Assembly: GCA_016713335.1 (NCBI GenBank)
Contig: JADJPH010000002.1
Location: 248,001 to 312,000 of the forward strand
Direction of reading: 5' to 3'
From: Candidatus Fredericiella danica
Lineage (GTDB): Bacteria; Chloroflexota; Anaerolineae; Caldilineales; Caldilineaceae
Length of the DNA stretch: 64,000 nt
Made by a program: the position numbers and the translations under genes. This document shows positions 1-10,505 of this stretch, piece by piece. Numbering within the stretch: position 1 is the stretch's first letter; every line of letters begins with the position of its first letter. The notes below the pieces were generated by a model. That model saw nothing but the letters and a program-made list of their open reading frames with translations. It did not search any database and had not been told where the DNA came from.

Positions 1-785
1 GCAGTAGAATTTGTCGGCTTTGACTATGACCAGGCGTTTGATCCTGACCGCGTCCGGGCGGCCGCACAGCGTCTGCGCCCCAAATTGATCACGACCGTGC
101 ACTGTGAGACACCCAGCGGTGTACTCAACCCCCTGCCGGAGGTTGGTGCGATCAGCCGCGAGGTTGATGCACTTTACTATGTAGATTTTGTGGCATCGGC
201 GGGCGGCGCACCCGTAGAAGTGGACCATGCCCAGATCGATCTTGGGCTGCTTGGCAGCCAGAAGGTGCTCAGCCTGCCACCGGACCTGTCCATGATTTCC
301 GTGAGCGAACGTGCCTGGCAAGTGATCGGAACGGTGAACTACGCCGGCTACGATGCGCTGCAGCCCTGGCGCACGGCATGGCACAATCGGTATCTACCGT
401 ACACTCACAACTGGCATGCATTGGCTGGGCTGGAAGTCGCACTGCAATTGCTATTCGATGAAGGGCTTGAGGCCGCCTATGTGCGCCATGCCACCGTCGC
501 GGCCGATTGCCGGCGCCAATTGCATGAGGCCGGGATCAAGATCTATCCACGTTCCGAAGCCATTTCGTCGCCGACCGTGACGGCTGCGTATGTGCCAGAC
601 GGTTGGAGTTGGCCGGCGCTTGATGCAGCGCTGCGACGGCATGGTATGGTGGTTGGCGGCAGTTACGGTCCACTGGCAGGCAAGGTATTCCGTATCGGTC
701 ACATGGGCAGCCAGGCGACCATGGAATTGGTGGGGCGCGGATGGCTGTGCTCGCAGAAGTGCTGCATGAGGGGGCGCCGCACTGA
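1..785 (+). CDS. Class V aminotransferase, 3' part (cut by window edge, frameshifted)
   Basis: The frame is open from base 1, so the N-terminus lies outside the window. It reads as the C-terminal two thirds of a PLP-dependent class V aminotransferase (alanine-glyoxylate/serine-pyruvate type). Visible hallmarks are HCETPSGVLNPL, the YYVDFVAS segment with the PLP-nitrogen-binding Asp, and GSQKVLSLPPDLS with the PLP lysine. The frame breaks near 738: one inserted base restores an ending MAVLAEVLHEGAPH and a TGA at 783-785, right before a strong terminator. The uncorrected frame runs to 933 with unrelated residues. Substrate is not deducible. Family call is good; the exact reaction is open. Confidence 0.8.
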
Positions 786-1099
786 CGTTAGGGCCAGAAT
801 GTGGGCGCAACGCTGCGCCGGTGAATTCGTTGTTGACGTGGCGGCACGCAGGAACCCCCTGCGTGCCGCCACGTTTCCCAGATTTTGCATGACCCTCCAA
901 ACCTCCTCGCCATTCACACGGCAAGCGTCGTAGTAAGCCGCGTTTTCCTTCGGGCATTTGACCGATGGTGGCGGTCCTTCCATCAACTAAAATGAATGGT
1001 GGAGCATTGTTAAGTTTACCGTAAGGTAATGTGTTTTTTGTGATAAATGGCTAAAGAGGTGGGGTTGTCTGCGTTTCCAAGGCCCTGAGGAGGCGACCG
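786..1099. other. Intergenic region before the giant secreted protein
   Basis: Apart from the terminator at 837-873 the stretch is non-coding. A weak hairpin (TTACC-GTAA-GGTAA, about 1016-1029) followed by six Ts at about 1034 could be a second terminator. TGATAAAT at 1041-1048 is a possible -10, with no convincing -35. A clear GAGGAGG ribosome-binding site lies just before the ATG at 1100. Confidence 0.5.
837..873 (+). terminator. Rho-independent terminator after the aminotransferase
   Basis: A perfect 16-bp stem (837-852 with 858-873) encloses a 5-nt loop and is followed by a short T run. It sits about 50 bases after the corrected aminotransferase stop at 785, which supports that stop over the longer frame. 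Confidence 0.85.
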
Positions 1100-4000
1100 A
1101 TGCGCAATACGTTCTCGTTTTCGCACTTGCGCAGCCCGACAAAATCGCCGGGGTGTGCGTTGATCTTCGCCGTGGTATTGTTCTTTTGTCTTTCCGCACC
1201 TGCATTTGCCGAGGGTGCAGATCCTGCAACGCCGCCCGATCCATTGACGGCCGCGCAGCGAGTCTTCATGCCAATGGTTGGGCAGGATGCGACGGTGGCG
1301 CCGGTATCGAGCAACGATGCCGACATGCAGTATATCGATGGTCTATGGAGTTTTCCGCGCAACGACATTGGCGATTATCCGGTTACCTGTGAATATCTCA
1401 ACAATACGCCGGAAGTCGTCACCGATGAGAACCAGGTCCGGTATGGACATCCGATCGATGTCGAAGATCCAGACGATTGCGGCGCGCCGGATGCCCGCAG
1501 CGGGTTTGGGATTTCTCGGCGTCAGCAGCGGTTCGCATCTCCCCGGCGAAACGTTTCTGCTTGGCCAGTTTACGCATTACAACGAACGCATCGCGCCTTC
1601 TGTCGTCCCGATGGACTTTGTCGATCTCGCCGTCAGGATGCGCTTCATGGGCGCCCCCAGTGACACGGTCTTTGATTTGACGATGCGGCTTGAGGAGACG
1701 CCAAACAATCAGTCGGTCTGCCCCTACGGCGCAACGAACAATAATGAGTGCGACGATCGGGTCGACTTCACCAACAACACGCCGCAGACGGTGGTGAATA
1801 TCGATGGCGTTGATTATGCACTTGAAATGGTTGGGTTTGTACCGGGCACCATTGGTCAATGCCAACCTTCGGATCAGGTGCAGGACTTTTTTATCACTGC
1901 AGAACGCACGCGCAACGATGCGTGTGTCTATGCGCGGTTCATCGAACCGGCGCCCTCCATTACCATTGAGAAGACCCCTGATCTGCAGCAAATTGCGCCC
2001 GGTGGGGACATTGAATTTTCGATCAAGGTTCACAACACGGGGAACGTCGGACTGGCAGAGGTTAACGTCGACGATCCAATGGCGCCGGAATGCAGCCTGG
2101 CCATCGGCGACCTGAAGGCCGGCGTTGAAATGAGCTACACCTGCACCGTCTACGGCGCTTATGAGGCTTATGAAAATGTGGCTACGGTCACCGGTCTCTT
2201 TGCCGGGCAGACCTACCAGGCCTCGGACAATGCCATCGTTGAAATGCTGGCAATCGACTTGCCAACGGTGCGCGCCCTCAAATATCACGACGGAAACGGC
2301 AACGGTGTGCAAGACCTCGATGAACCGGGACTCCCGGGCTGGGAGATTTGTCTGGCAGATGGGGCAGGAACGGAATCCTGCAAGATTACCGACGACAACG
2401 GCTATGTAGAGCTCGCCGCCCCTGACAGTGGCGATTATCAGATTTGCGAGACCTTGCAGCCAGGGTGGGAAAACACGGACCCCAGTGATGGCTCGCTCTG
2501 CAAGCCCGTTACATTGGTGCGCGGATCGAATGACATTGAATTGCCGGTGACCGTCGCCGACGTTTACCGCATTATTTATGAAGATCGCAGTCCCGACAAT
2601 ATGTACTGGACCTATCGCGCCGGCCAGTATATTGGCGCCGAACCCATGACACAGTGGGTGTTGGCGCTGGGTCCCTGCCTGGACGCCAGCCAAATCGACG
2701 CCACCTGGACGACGCCAGGCTGGACCCTGGTAGACGGCACGGAAGCGGGTGGCCCAGGGCTGCGGGGTATCCGTTGGGAGACGCCTGGCGGGGTGGCGCT
2801 TGAGGGCGATGTGTTCTTCCTGGCGCTGAAAACTGGTTTTCCCACCGGGGCAACCACTGCCGGGGTCGTCAGCGCCAGCGGCGGTGCAACCACGGCAGAA
2901 ATCGCCGGCCCTGTCTGTACGTCACCGGTGGCCATTGGCAACAAGGAATCCGCAGCCGTGACCACGGGTCTCGAAGTGCGTGTGGCGGTAGCCCCCACCA
3001 CTGATTCCGGACGGTTTGATCTGCAAGTCGATGGCGTCACACTGGCGGATGACGTCGCACACGGTGGGACGACAGGGCTGCAATTGATCGCAGCCGGCAC
3101 CCACAACATCGCACAGCTTGCCGGTGCCGACACTGCTCTGGATGACTATGTCACGGACGTGAGTTGCCAGGTGATTGGCGGGGGCACATGGAAGCCGGAC
3201 GCCAGTGGCAATGTCCTGATTCAGAGTGGTGAAACAGTAGTCTGCACCTATAGCAACATCCGCAAGGGTGAGGTTGTGATTGCCAAGACCATCACCGGTG
3301 GCGGCGCCGCTGAGGCGCAGTTCACCGGTTCGTTTGGTCAGTTTTCGGTTGCGGGTGGCAGCGAGAAACACTTCGAGCGTCTGGCGCCAGGCTCGTACAA
3401 TGTATTTGAGACGCTCCAGCCAACCTGGTGGTTGGCCGCACTGACGTGCAGCGATCCTGATAATGGCACGGCAACCGACATGGCAAGTGCTGCGGTTGCC
3501 ATCGATCTGGATCCGGGTGAAGTGGTCCGCTGCACTTTTGAGAACTCGCGCGAGAGTGGTGTCATCACGATTGTCAAGCAGGTCACTGCGCCTGCCGATA
3601 GCGACTGGCTCTTCAACGGCGGTGCGCTGGGTGACTTTTCGTTGCCGGCAGCAGGTGGGCAGCGCAGTTTCACTGAGGTTCCCCCCGGCGTCTATACCAT
3701 TGCCGAAGCGCCACGCGCCAATTGGTATGTGAATAGTCTCGTCTGCACCGATCCTGACGGGGAGACGGCGGTGTTTGGCCCGACTGGCTTCGCAACCGTG
3801 GATGTCGACACCGGCGAAGAAATCACCTGCACTTTTGTAAATAGTCCTGGCACGCCAGATATTACCCTCGACAAGTCGGTGAAGCAGCCGATCCAGTATG
3901 TAGGTGATGTTGCCGAATTCACATTCGTAGTGGGCGCCAAGACTCCGGTGCCGCTCAATAATGTGATTGTCGAAGACTTGATGTGCACGGTGGCGCCTGT

Positions 4001-7000
4001 CCTGAATGGGCGCATCAACGTCGGTGATGCCAACACCAATGGCTGGCTGGACATGGGCGAGCAGTGGCAATATACGTGTAGCGCTCCGCTTATCGAAGAT
4101 ACAGTCAACTCTGGCGACTGCCACCGGTACAACCCCGTGGGGCAGCTTGGTGTTTGCCACGGACACCGCACAGGTGGACGTGATCGCACCGGAACTGGTG
4201 GTCAGCAAGGAGGCCAGCCAGGCAACCGTGTATGCCGGCCAAACGGTGACGTACACAATCGCGGCCACGAACAACGGGGACTCACCGCTTGCCAACGTTG
4301 TGGTGGAGGAATCCATTCCTGAGTGCACCCTGACCCCCATCAGCCTCGGTGACGGTGACGCCATCCTTGGCCCGGGCGAGCGCTGGACGTATTCGTGTTC
4401 GCTCACCGTCAGTGCTGATGTTGCCAACACTGCGAACGCCAGTGGCGTTGACTTGAAGGGCAAGACCTGGACCGATACGGCCACCGAGACCGTGCAGGTC
4501 GTCCGGCCACACATTCGCATTCGCAAATCCGTGGATAAGCCGTACATCTATCCGGGCGAGACCGCCAACTTCACGATGATTGTGAAGAATATCGGCAATG
4601 ATCCATTGCGCAATGTTGTGGTCACGGATTCGATGCCGCAATGCAAGTTGTCTGCGCCCGTAGGTGACAATGGCGACGGCATCTTGTCACCGGACGAGGA
4701 GTGGACTTACTCGTGCGCCGTGGTCTTCTAAGAATGAAGCGCCACCGGAAATCGGGGCACAATGCATAGAACCGGACGTCTGTGGTGATGCGGTCAACAC
4801 CGCAACTGTGATCGCTAAGGACAGCCAGGGTGGCACCTGGACGGATCAGGATAGCGTCGCTGTTGATCTGATCCGGCCCCAAATTGGTGTGACGGAAACC
4901 GCGGACAAGCCGCAATTCGAGCCTGGCGAGACCGTCACGTTCTTTGCCGAAGTGACCAATACGGGCGACACGCCCCTGTGGGACGTTACGCTGACGCCGG
5001 ATCTTGCCGGCTGCCAGATGGTATTGGAAGAGACGTTGGAACCGGGTCAGGCACTCCAACCGGGAGAAGCCTGGCACTATAGCTGCGCGGTGCCGCTAAC
5101 CGAAGACGCGACAAACACCGTGCTGGCGCAAGGTCAGGACATTCGCGATCGGACCGTTCAGGCGACGGCCAGCACCACCGTGGTGAAGGTGGCGCGGCCA
5201 AACATCGAGTTGCGTAAGACTGTGGACAAGCCGATTGTCTATCCGGGCGAGACCGCGAACTTCAAGGTCGTGGTCAAGAATACGGGTACGGTTGTTCTGC
5301 GGCATGTCCGGGTTTGGGATTCGTTGGAACAGTGCAAGCTTTCGGGGCCTAAGGGCGATAACGGCGACGGCAAGCTGTCACCAAACGAAGAGTGGACGTA
5401 TACCTGCGCCGTGGTCTTCTGCAAGAAGGATGCACCACCCGAAGTGGCTGCGCAATGCACTTCGCCTGACCTCTGCAAGGACGTGGTGAATACGGCGACT
5501 GTCGTTGCCAGGACGCCTGATGGTCGCACCGTGAGCGATCAGGATAGCGTCGCCGTCGATCTGATCCGGCCCAAACTGGGTGTAACTGAGACAGTGGACA
5601 AACCGAGGTTTGAAGCGGGTGAGACGGTAACCTTCAAGGCCGACGTGAAGAACACCGGCGACACCGCATTGTGGGATGTAACGCTCACGCCTGACCTTGC
5701 CGGTTGCACGATGATCCCTGAGCAGGCTATTCAACCCGGTCAGGCGCTCCAACCCGGCGATACTTGGCGCTACACCTGCGGCGTTGTCTTGACCGAGAGC
5801 GCGACCAACAACGTCGTGGCGCGCGGTCATGATGAGCGAGGTCGGTGGGTGAGTGCGACAGCGAGTGCCTCGGCGGTGAAGATCGAACGACCTGCTATTG
5901 ATCTGACGAAGACGGTGGACAAGCCGGTCATCTATCCGGGTGAGACGGCGAATTTCAAGATCGTGGTGAAGAATACAGGTACGGTGGTTCTGCGGCAGGT
6001 ACAGGTGTGGGATTCGTTGGAACAGTGCAAGCTGTCGGCGCCCAAGGGCGACAACGGCGACGGCAAGCTGTCGCCGAACGAGGAATGGACGTACACCTGT
6101 GCGGTGGTCTTCTGCAAGAATGAGGCGCCACCCGAGGTGGCGGCACAGTGCACCGCGCCAGACCTCTGCCGCGACGTGGTGAACACCGCCAAGGTGACGG
6201 CGAAGGACTCTCAGGGCCAGGTAGTGAGCGATCAAGACAGAGTGGCGGTGGATCTGGTGCGCCTGAAGATTGGCGTGACCGAAACGGTCGATAAGCCACA
6301 GTTCACGCCGGGCGAGATGGTAACCTTCAAGGCCGACGTGAAGAACACCGGCGAATTGCCGCTGTGGGACGTGACGCTCACGCCCGACCTTGCCGGCTGC
6401 ACGATGATGCTCCAGAATGCCATCACGCCCGGTCAGGCGCTCCAGCCCGGCGAGACGTGGAGCTACACCTGTGGCGTCGTCTTGAATGAGAGCGCAACGA
6501 ACAATGTTGTAGCGCGCGGCCATGATGAGCGCGGCCGGTGGGTAAGTGCGACGGCGAGTGCATCGGCAGTGAAGATTGTACGGCCCGCCATCGACCTGAC
6601 GAAGACGGTGGACAAGCCGGTTATCTATCCGGGTGAGACGGCAAACTTCAAGATCGTGGTGAAGAATACGGGCGGGGTCACCCTCCGGTATGTCACGGTT
6701 ACGGACTCGCTGCCGCAGTGCAAACTGTCGGCGCCCAAGGGCGACAACGGCGACGGCAAGCTGTCGCCGAACGAGGAATGGACGTACACCTGTGCGGTGG
6801 TCTTCTGCAAGGATGAGGCGCCACCCGAGGTGGCGGCACAATGCACTGAGCCGGACCTCTGCGCCGACGTCGTGAACACCGCCCGAGTGACGGCGAAGGA
6901 CTGGCAGGGTCAGACCGTAAGCGATCAGGACAGTGTGGCGGTGGACCTGGTGCGCCTGAAGATTGGCGTGACCGAGACGGTCGATAAGCCACAGTTCACG

Positions 7001-8731
7001 CCGGGCGAGACGGTAACCTTCAAGGCCGACGTGAAGAACACCGGCGAATTGCCATTGTGGGATGTGACCCTCACACCCGACCTTGCCGGCTGCACGATGT
7101 TGCTCCAGAATGCCATCACACCCGGTCAGGCGCTCCAGCCCGGTGAGACGTGGAGCTACACCTGTGGCGTCGTCTTGAGTGAGAGCGCGACCAACAATGT
7201 CGTGGCGCGGGGTCATGATGAGCGAGGCCGGTGGGTGAGTGCGACGGCCAGCGCATCAGCAGTGAAGATTGTACGACCCGCCATCGACCTGACGAAGACG
7301 GTGGACAAGCCGGTCATCTATCCGGGCGAGACGGCGAACTTCAAGATCGTGGTGAAGAATACGGGCGGGGTCACCCTCCGGTATGTCACGGTTACGGACT
7401 CGCTGCCGCAGTGCAAACTGTCGGCGCCCACGGGCGACAACGGCGACGGCAAGCTGTCGCCGAACGAGGAATGGACGTACACCTGTGCGGTGGTCTTCTG
7501 CAAGAACGAGGCGCCACCGGAGGTGGCGGCACAGTGCACTGAGCCGGACCTCTGCGCCGACGTCGTGAACACCGCCCGAGTGACGGCGAAGGACTCGCAG
7601 GGTCAGATTGTGAGCGATCAGGACAGTGTGGCGGTGGACCTGGTGCGGCCGAAGATTGGCGTGACCGAGACGGTCGATAAGGCGCAGTTCACGCCGGGTG
7701 AGACCGTGACCTTCAAGGCCGACGTGAAGAACACGGGCGACACAGCGCTATGGGATGTGTCGCTCACCCCCGACCTTGCCGGCTGCACGATGATGCTTCA
7801 GAATGCCATCACACCCGGTCAGGCGCTCGATCCTGGTGAGACGTGGAGCTATACCTGTGGCGTCGTTTTGACCGAGAACGCGACCAACAATGTCGTGGCA
7901 AAGGGACGCGACGCACGCAATCGTGAAGTCTCGGCAACTGCTTCCGCTTCCTCAACCAAGATCGTCACATCGAAGATCTTGATCGACAAGAGCGTAGACA
8001 AACCGATCATCTACCCTGGCGAATCGGTGAAATTTACCATCCTGGTGAAGAACACCGGAACCGATGTGCTAAGCTACGTAAATGTGACCGACTCGATGCC
8101 GCAGTGCACGCTGTCGGCGCGGGTGGGCGACAATGGTGACGGCAAGCTATCGCCAAATGAGCAGTGGACGTATACCTGTTCAGTGGTCTTCTGTAAGTGG
8201 GAGGCGCCTCCTGCGCTTGGGGTGCTCTGCACAGCGCCGGACGTTTGCGCCGATACGGTGAATTCTGCTACCGTCACGGCAAAAGACAGCCAGGGCAAGG
8301 TCTGGAGCGCGACTGACAGCGTGGCGGTCGATTTGATTCGGCCCAAGATCGGTGTGGCGGGAAGTGTTGATAAGCCGCACTTTGCCCCCGGCGATACACT
8401 GACCTTTAGCGCCGTCGTTACAAACACCGGCGATGCGCCGCTGTGGAATGTTGTGGCGCTGTCTGATCTGGCCGGCTGTACAATGGCGCTGCAGGAGGCA
8501 GAGTTGGCGGATCAGGCGCTACAGCCCGGCGGGGTTCTGCACTTCGATTGTGAGGTCAGTCTGACGCAATCGGTCACGAATAAAGTGGTGGCCAAAGGCT
8601 TCGACGCGCGGAATCGTGCCTGGAGCAAGGTGGTCGATATTGCCGTGGTGGCAGACGGCGTGGCAGGGCAAGTCGCCACTGATTTGTTGAGCTTCGCGAA
8701 CCATGTGTTCATGCCGGTCACGCAGCGGTAG
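1100..8731 (+). CDS. Giant secreted DUF11-like repeat protein (three frameshifts)
   Basis: A secreted, probably cell-surface or extracellular protein of about 2,540 residues. It starts with a signal peptide (hydrophobic core, cleavage after APAFA) behind a GAGGAGG RBS. Next come VFMPMVGQ, a choice-of-anchor-K-like domain (GQFTHYN, about 1500-1950), one DUF11-like domain, an SdrD-B/prealbumin-like domain (DGNGNGVQDLDEPGLPGWEI, about 2270-2540) and three CTFxNS-terminated prealbumin-like modules (about 3000-3845). DUF11/DUF7507-like domains follow, ending in six 231-residue repeat units. The C-terminus is NHVFMPVTQR. The frame is broken near 1505, 4112 and 4733; at 4733 the repeat copies show that the two bases GC are missing from TTCTGCAAG. 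Such proteins are usually adhesins or matrix proteins; no catalytic motif is seen. It is flanked by terminators, so it is probably monocistronic. Confidence 0.85.
4504..8659 (+). repeat. Six tandem 693-bp coding repeats (231 aa, two DUF11-like domains each)
   Basis: Units begin at 4504 (691 bp because of the 2-nt deletion), 5195, 5888, 6581, 7274 and 7967, an exact 693-bp period. Each holds one domain opening with SVDKPxIYPGETANF and one opening with VTETVDKPQFTPGE, with conserved GDNGDGKLSPNEEWTYTC and CTMxLQNAITPGQAL. The central copies (5888-7966) are nearly identical at DNA level. The first and last are more diverged, as expected from expansion by unequal recombination. Confidence 0.9.
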
Positions 8732-9130
8732 CACATGCGGGGCTGGCGAGGCGATTGAAAGTACGGATCGAGAAGATCTCGCCTCATATTGAAAAGTCGA
8801 GGGGGGAGGCGTGTAATCGGTAAGGTTGCACGCCTCCCCCCTCGACTTATATGTTTGTAATACATATTTTATGATCAGTAGATCGTCGGAGTTGTAGAGA
8901 TCATGACCTAAGACAAAGGGCGCACCGGTCAGCCAACATGACGCCAGTTCATGCCTTCAAGATGGGCGTCAGTGTTGACCCTGCGCAGACCATTTGACCG
9001 TTGAGACCGGTGTGGCGCTGCGTTACTATGTGACTAGCGCAGATGACTTCCCCCTCACTTGATCGCTTAAATCAGCTGAATCAACAGTATGCCAGCCCGT
9101 ACGGTGGCGTTGCGTAAAGGAGGGGGCGTC
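8732..9130. other. Intergenic region between giant protein and small peptide gene
   Basis: Contains the terminator at 8794-8848. A 24-codon frame (9043-9117) runs into the ribosome-binding site of the peptide gene at 9131 but has no RBS of its own. Short open pieces at 8938-9061 could be a degraded or frameshifted small gene. None can be supported as a gene, and no clear promoter is seen. Confidence 0.4.
8794..8848 (+). terminator. Terminator after the giant repeat protein
   Basis: A perfect 20-bp inverted repeat (8794-8813 with 8829-8848) has a 15-nt loop and lies about 60 bases after the stop codon. The T-rich tail is weak, but the stem is very stable. Confidence 0.75.
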
Positions 9131-9235
9131 ATGGAGGAATCAACCGGGTATTCAGACCTATTTTATGTGATGTTGATCATGGGACTGATCGGGTTGGTCG
9201 GCTTTGTGCTGTTAGCAGCAGGAGCCGGTGTATAA
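9131..9235 (+). CDS. 34-aa single-span membrane peptide
   Basis: ATG at 9131 follows a strong AAAGGAGG (9116-9123) at ideal spacing and ends in TAA at 9233-9235. The peptide has a short polar N-terminus (MEESTGYSDLF) and one long hydrophobic stretch rich in L, V, G, I and M that reaches nearly to the C-terminus: a single transmembrane helix with almost no C-terminal tail. It has its own terminator (9301-9339). I do not recognise the family. It could be a small subunit of a membrane complex or a regulatory peptide. The RBS and terminator make it more convincing than a chance frame. Confidence 0.6.
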   Translation: MEESTGYSDLFYVMLIMGLIGLVGFVLLAAGAGV

Positions 9236-9300
9236 AAAAGGTCGGAAATCCAGGGCGATCGGGCTTGTTTCGAAGTACCTCGTTCGCCATCTATAGGCCA

Positions 9301-9339
9301 GGGCGGCGCGTGCAACTGTACGCGCCGCCCTTTTGTTTT
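9301..9339 (+). terminator. Terminator after the 34-aa peptide gene
   Basis: GGGCGGCGCGT (9301-9311) pairs perfectly with 9320-9330 across an 8-nt loop and is followed by TTTTGTTTT. A classic intrinsic terminator. Confidence 0.9.
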
Positions 9340-9467
9340 GGTTTGCCTGTACGGCGAATCGTAGAATACACGCATCGCCCGATTTAGATCACAACTCATC
9401 ATCAAGGTGAACGCAAGCCGCCTGTGCTCAAACCGTTCAGGACAAAGATCAGGATCGTAGGTGCAAT

Positions 9468-10505
9468 ATGCCGGAATGGTCTCCGCTCGATGTGGTTCCG
9501 CAACCGCTGCGCGATGTCGTGGCCGCGCTTGTGGAAGCCCTGCATGAAATTGACGGTGTAGTCGCGGTTGTTCTGGGTGGCTCCTATGCACGCGGCAAGG
9601 CAACGCCGACTTCGGATGTCGACCTGGGCTTATATTATGAACCTGATGCGCCGTTTAGGGTTGAGCAGGTCCGAGCAGTGGCCAGTGAGCTGGCGGAAAC
9701 GCCACCGACCGTCACCGACTTCTATGGGTGGGGCGCCTGGGTCAATGGCGGCGGCTGGGTCCATACGTCTGCTGGGAAAATCGATCTGCTCTATCGCAAT
9801 CTTCGGCAGGTGACCGATACGATCAACCGGGCCCACGCGGGTGTGCAACTTCATGATTACGATCAGCAGCCTGCGCATGGCTTCTACAGCACAATCTACC
9901 TTGCCGAAACTCAGGATTGTGTGCCGATATTTGACCCACTGGAGAGAATCTCGGCATTGAAAGCTGCGGTGAGCAGCTATCCGCCCAGACTCAAAGCAAC
10001 GATCATTGGTGACTCGCTTTGGAGCGCGGAATTCACGCTGCTCCACGCCGAATCCTGGGCGAAAAAAGGTGATATCTACGGCGTGGCCGGCTGTTTGACG
10101 CGTGCGGCCGCAAACCTGACACAGGCACTGTATGCGGCGAACGAAACCTATTTTACCGGAGACAAGGGCGTCGTGTCCGCCATCAGCCAGTTTGCGCTGG
10201 CGCCCGATCACTATGGCTCAGATCTGCAAGCCGTGCTCGCCTGTTTAGGGAATCGACCTGACGAGTTGCAGGAGAGCGTTCACCGGATGTGGAGCATCTG
10301 GCAGCATGTCATTCATGCCTGTGGGGATGAGTATCAGGCGCGAGTTTACACGGTGAGGCATGGAGGGGGGGGGGGGGGGGCCGTGGCAATGGTCGAAGTC
10401 CTGATAATCAGGCTCGCTGGGAGTGTGATTTCCTGCGTGTGGCTTGTCGCGGGGGACGCGATTCGTGCCAGTAGGATCTCGGTGGCGGTTTTGCCGAGGA
10501 GGTAG
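9468..10505 (+). CDS. Nucleotidyltransferase-domain protein (3' end uncertain at a poly-G tract)
   Basis: A stand-alone nucleotidyltransferase-fold protein. The motif GGSYARGKATPTSDVDLGLYY at residues ~37-57 is the family's G-S...D-x-D active-site loop. A helical C-terminal half follows (AESWAKKGDIYGVAGCLTRAAANLTQAL), as in kanamycin-nucleotidyltransferase-like and DUF4037-like proteins. Substrate is unknown; aminoglycoside or small-molecule nucleotidylation and toxin-antitoxin roles are both possible. The family-like part ends near residue 298, where the frame enters sixteen Gs (10365-10380). With this G count the frame runs on to 10505 with low-complexity residues, overlapping the LacI gene. 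Shifting by one frame gives a stop at about 10402, which looks more natural. Confidence 0.75.
   Translation: MPEWSPLDVVPQPLRDVVAALVEALHEIDGVVAVVLGGSYARGKATPTSDVDLGLYYEPDAPFRVEQVRAVASELAETPPTVTDFYGWGAWVNGGGWVHTSAGKIDLLYRNLRQVTDTINRAHAGVQLHDYDQQPAHGFYSTIYLAETQDCVPIFDPLERISALKAAVSSYPPRLKATIIGDSLWSAEFTLLHAESWAKKGDIYGVAGCLTRAAANLTQALYAANETYFTGDKGVVSAISQFALAPDHYGSDLQAVLACLGNRPDELQESVHRMWSIWQHVIHACGDEYQARVYTVRHGGGGGGAVAMVEVLIIRLAGSVISCVWLVAGDAIRASRISVAVLPRR

Noticed and set aside
4725..4740. Programmed frameshifting in the giant protein
   Set aside because: Sister repeat copies carry the missing GC at the same place, so a simple 2-nt deletion or sequence error explains the break; no slippery heptamer is present.
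5378..7216. 612-codon minus-strand frame within the repeat protein gene
   Set aside because: It is the antisense shadow of the tandem repeats and repeats with the same 693-bp period. The frames at 1419-2693 and 2922-4547 (minus) are of the same kind.
9043..9117. 24-codon upstream frame before the 34-aa peptide gene
   Set aside because: It has no ribosome-binding site and no recognisable features; too short to support as a gene or leader peptide.
10365..10505. Long C-terminal extension of the nucleotidyltransferase as a real domain
   Set aside because: It begins in a homopolymer and is antisense to the conserved end of the LacI gene; one base more or less removes it.
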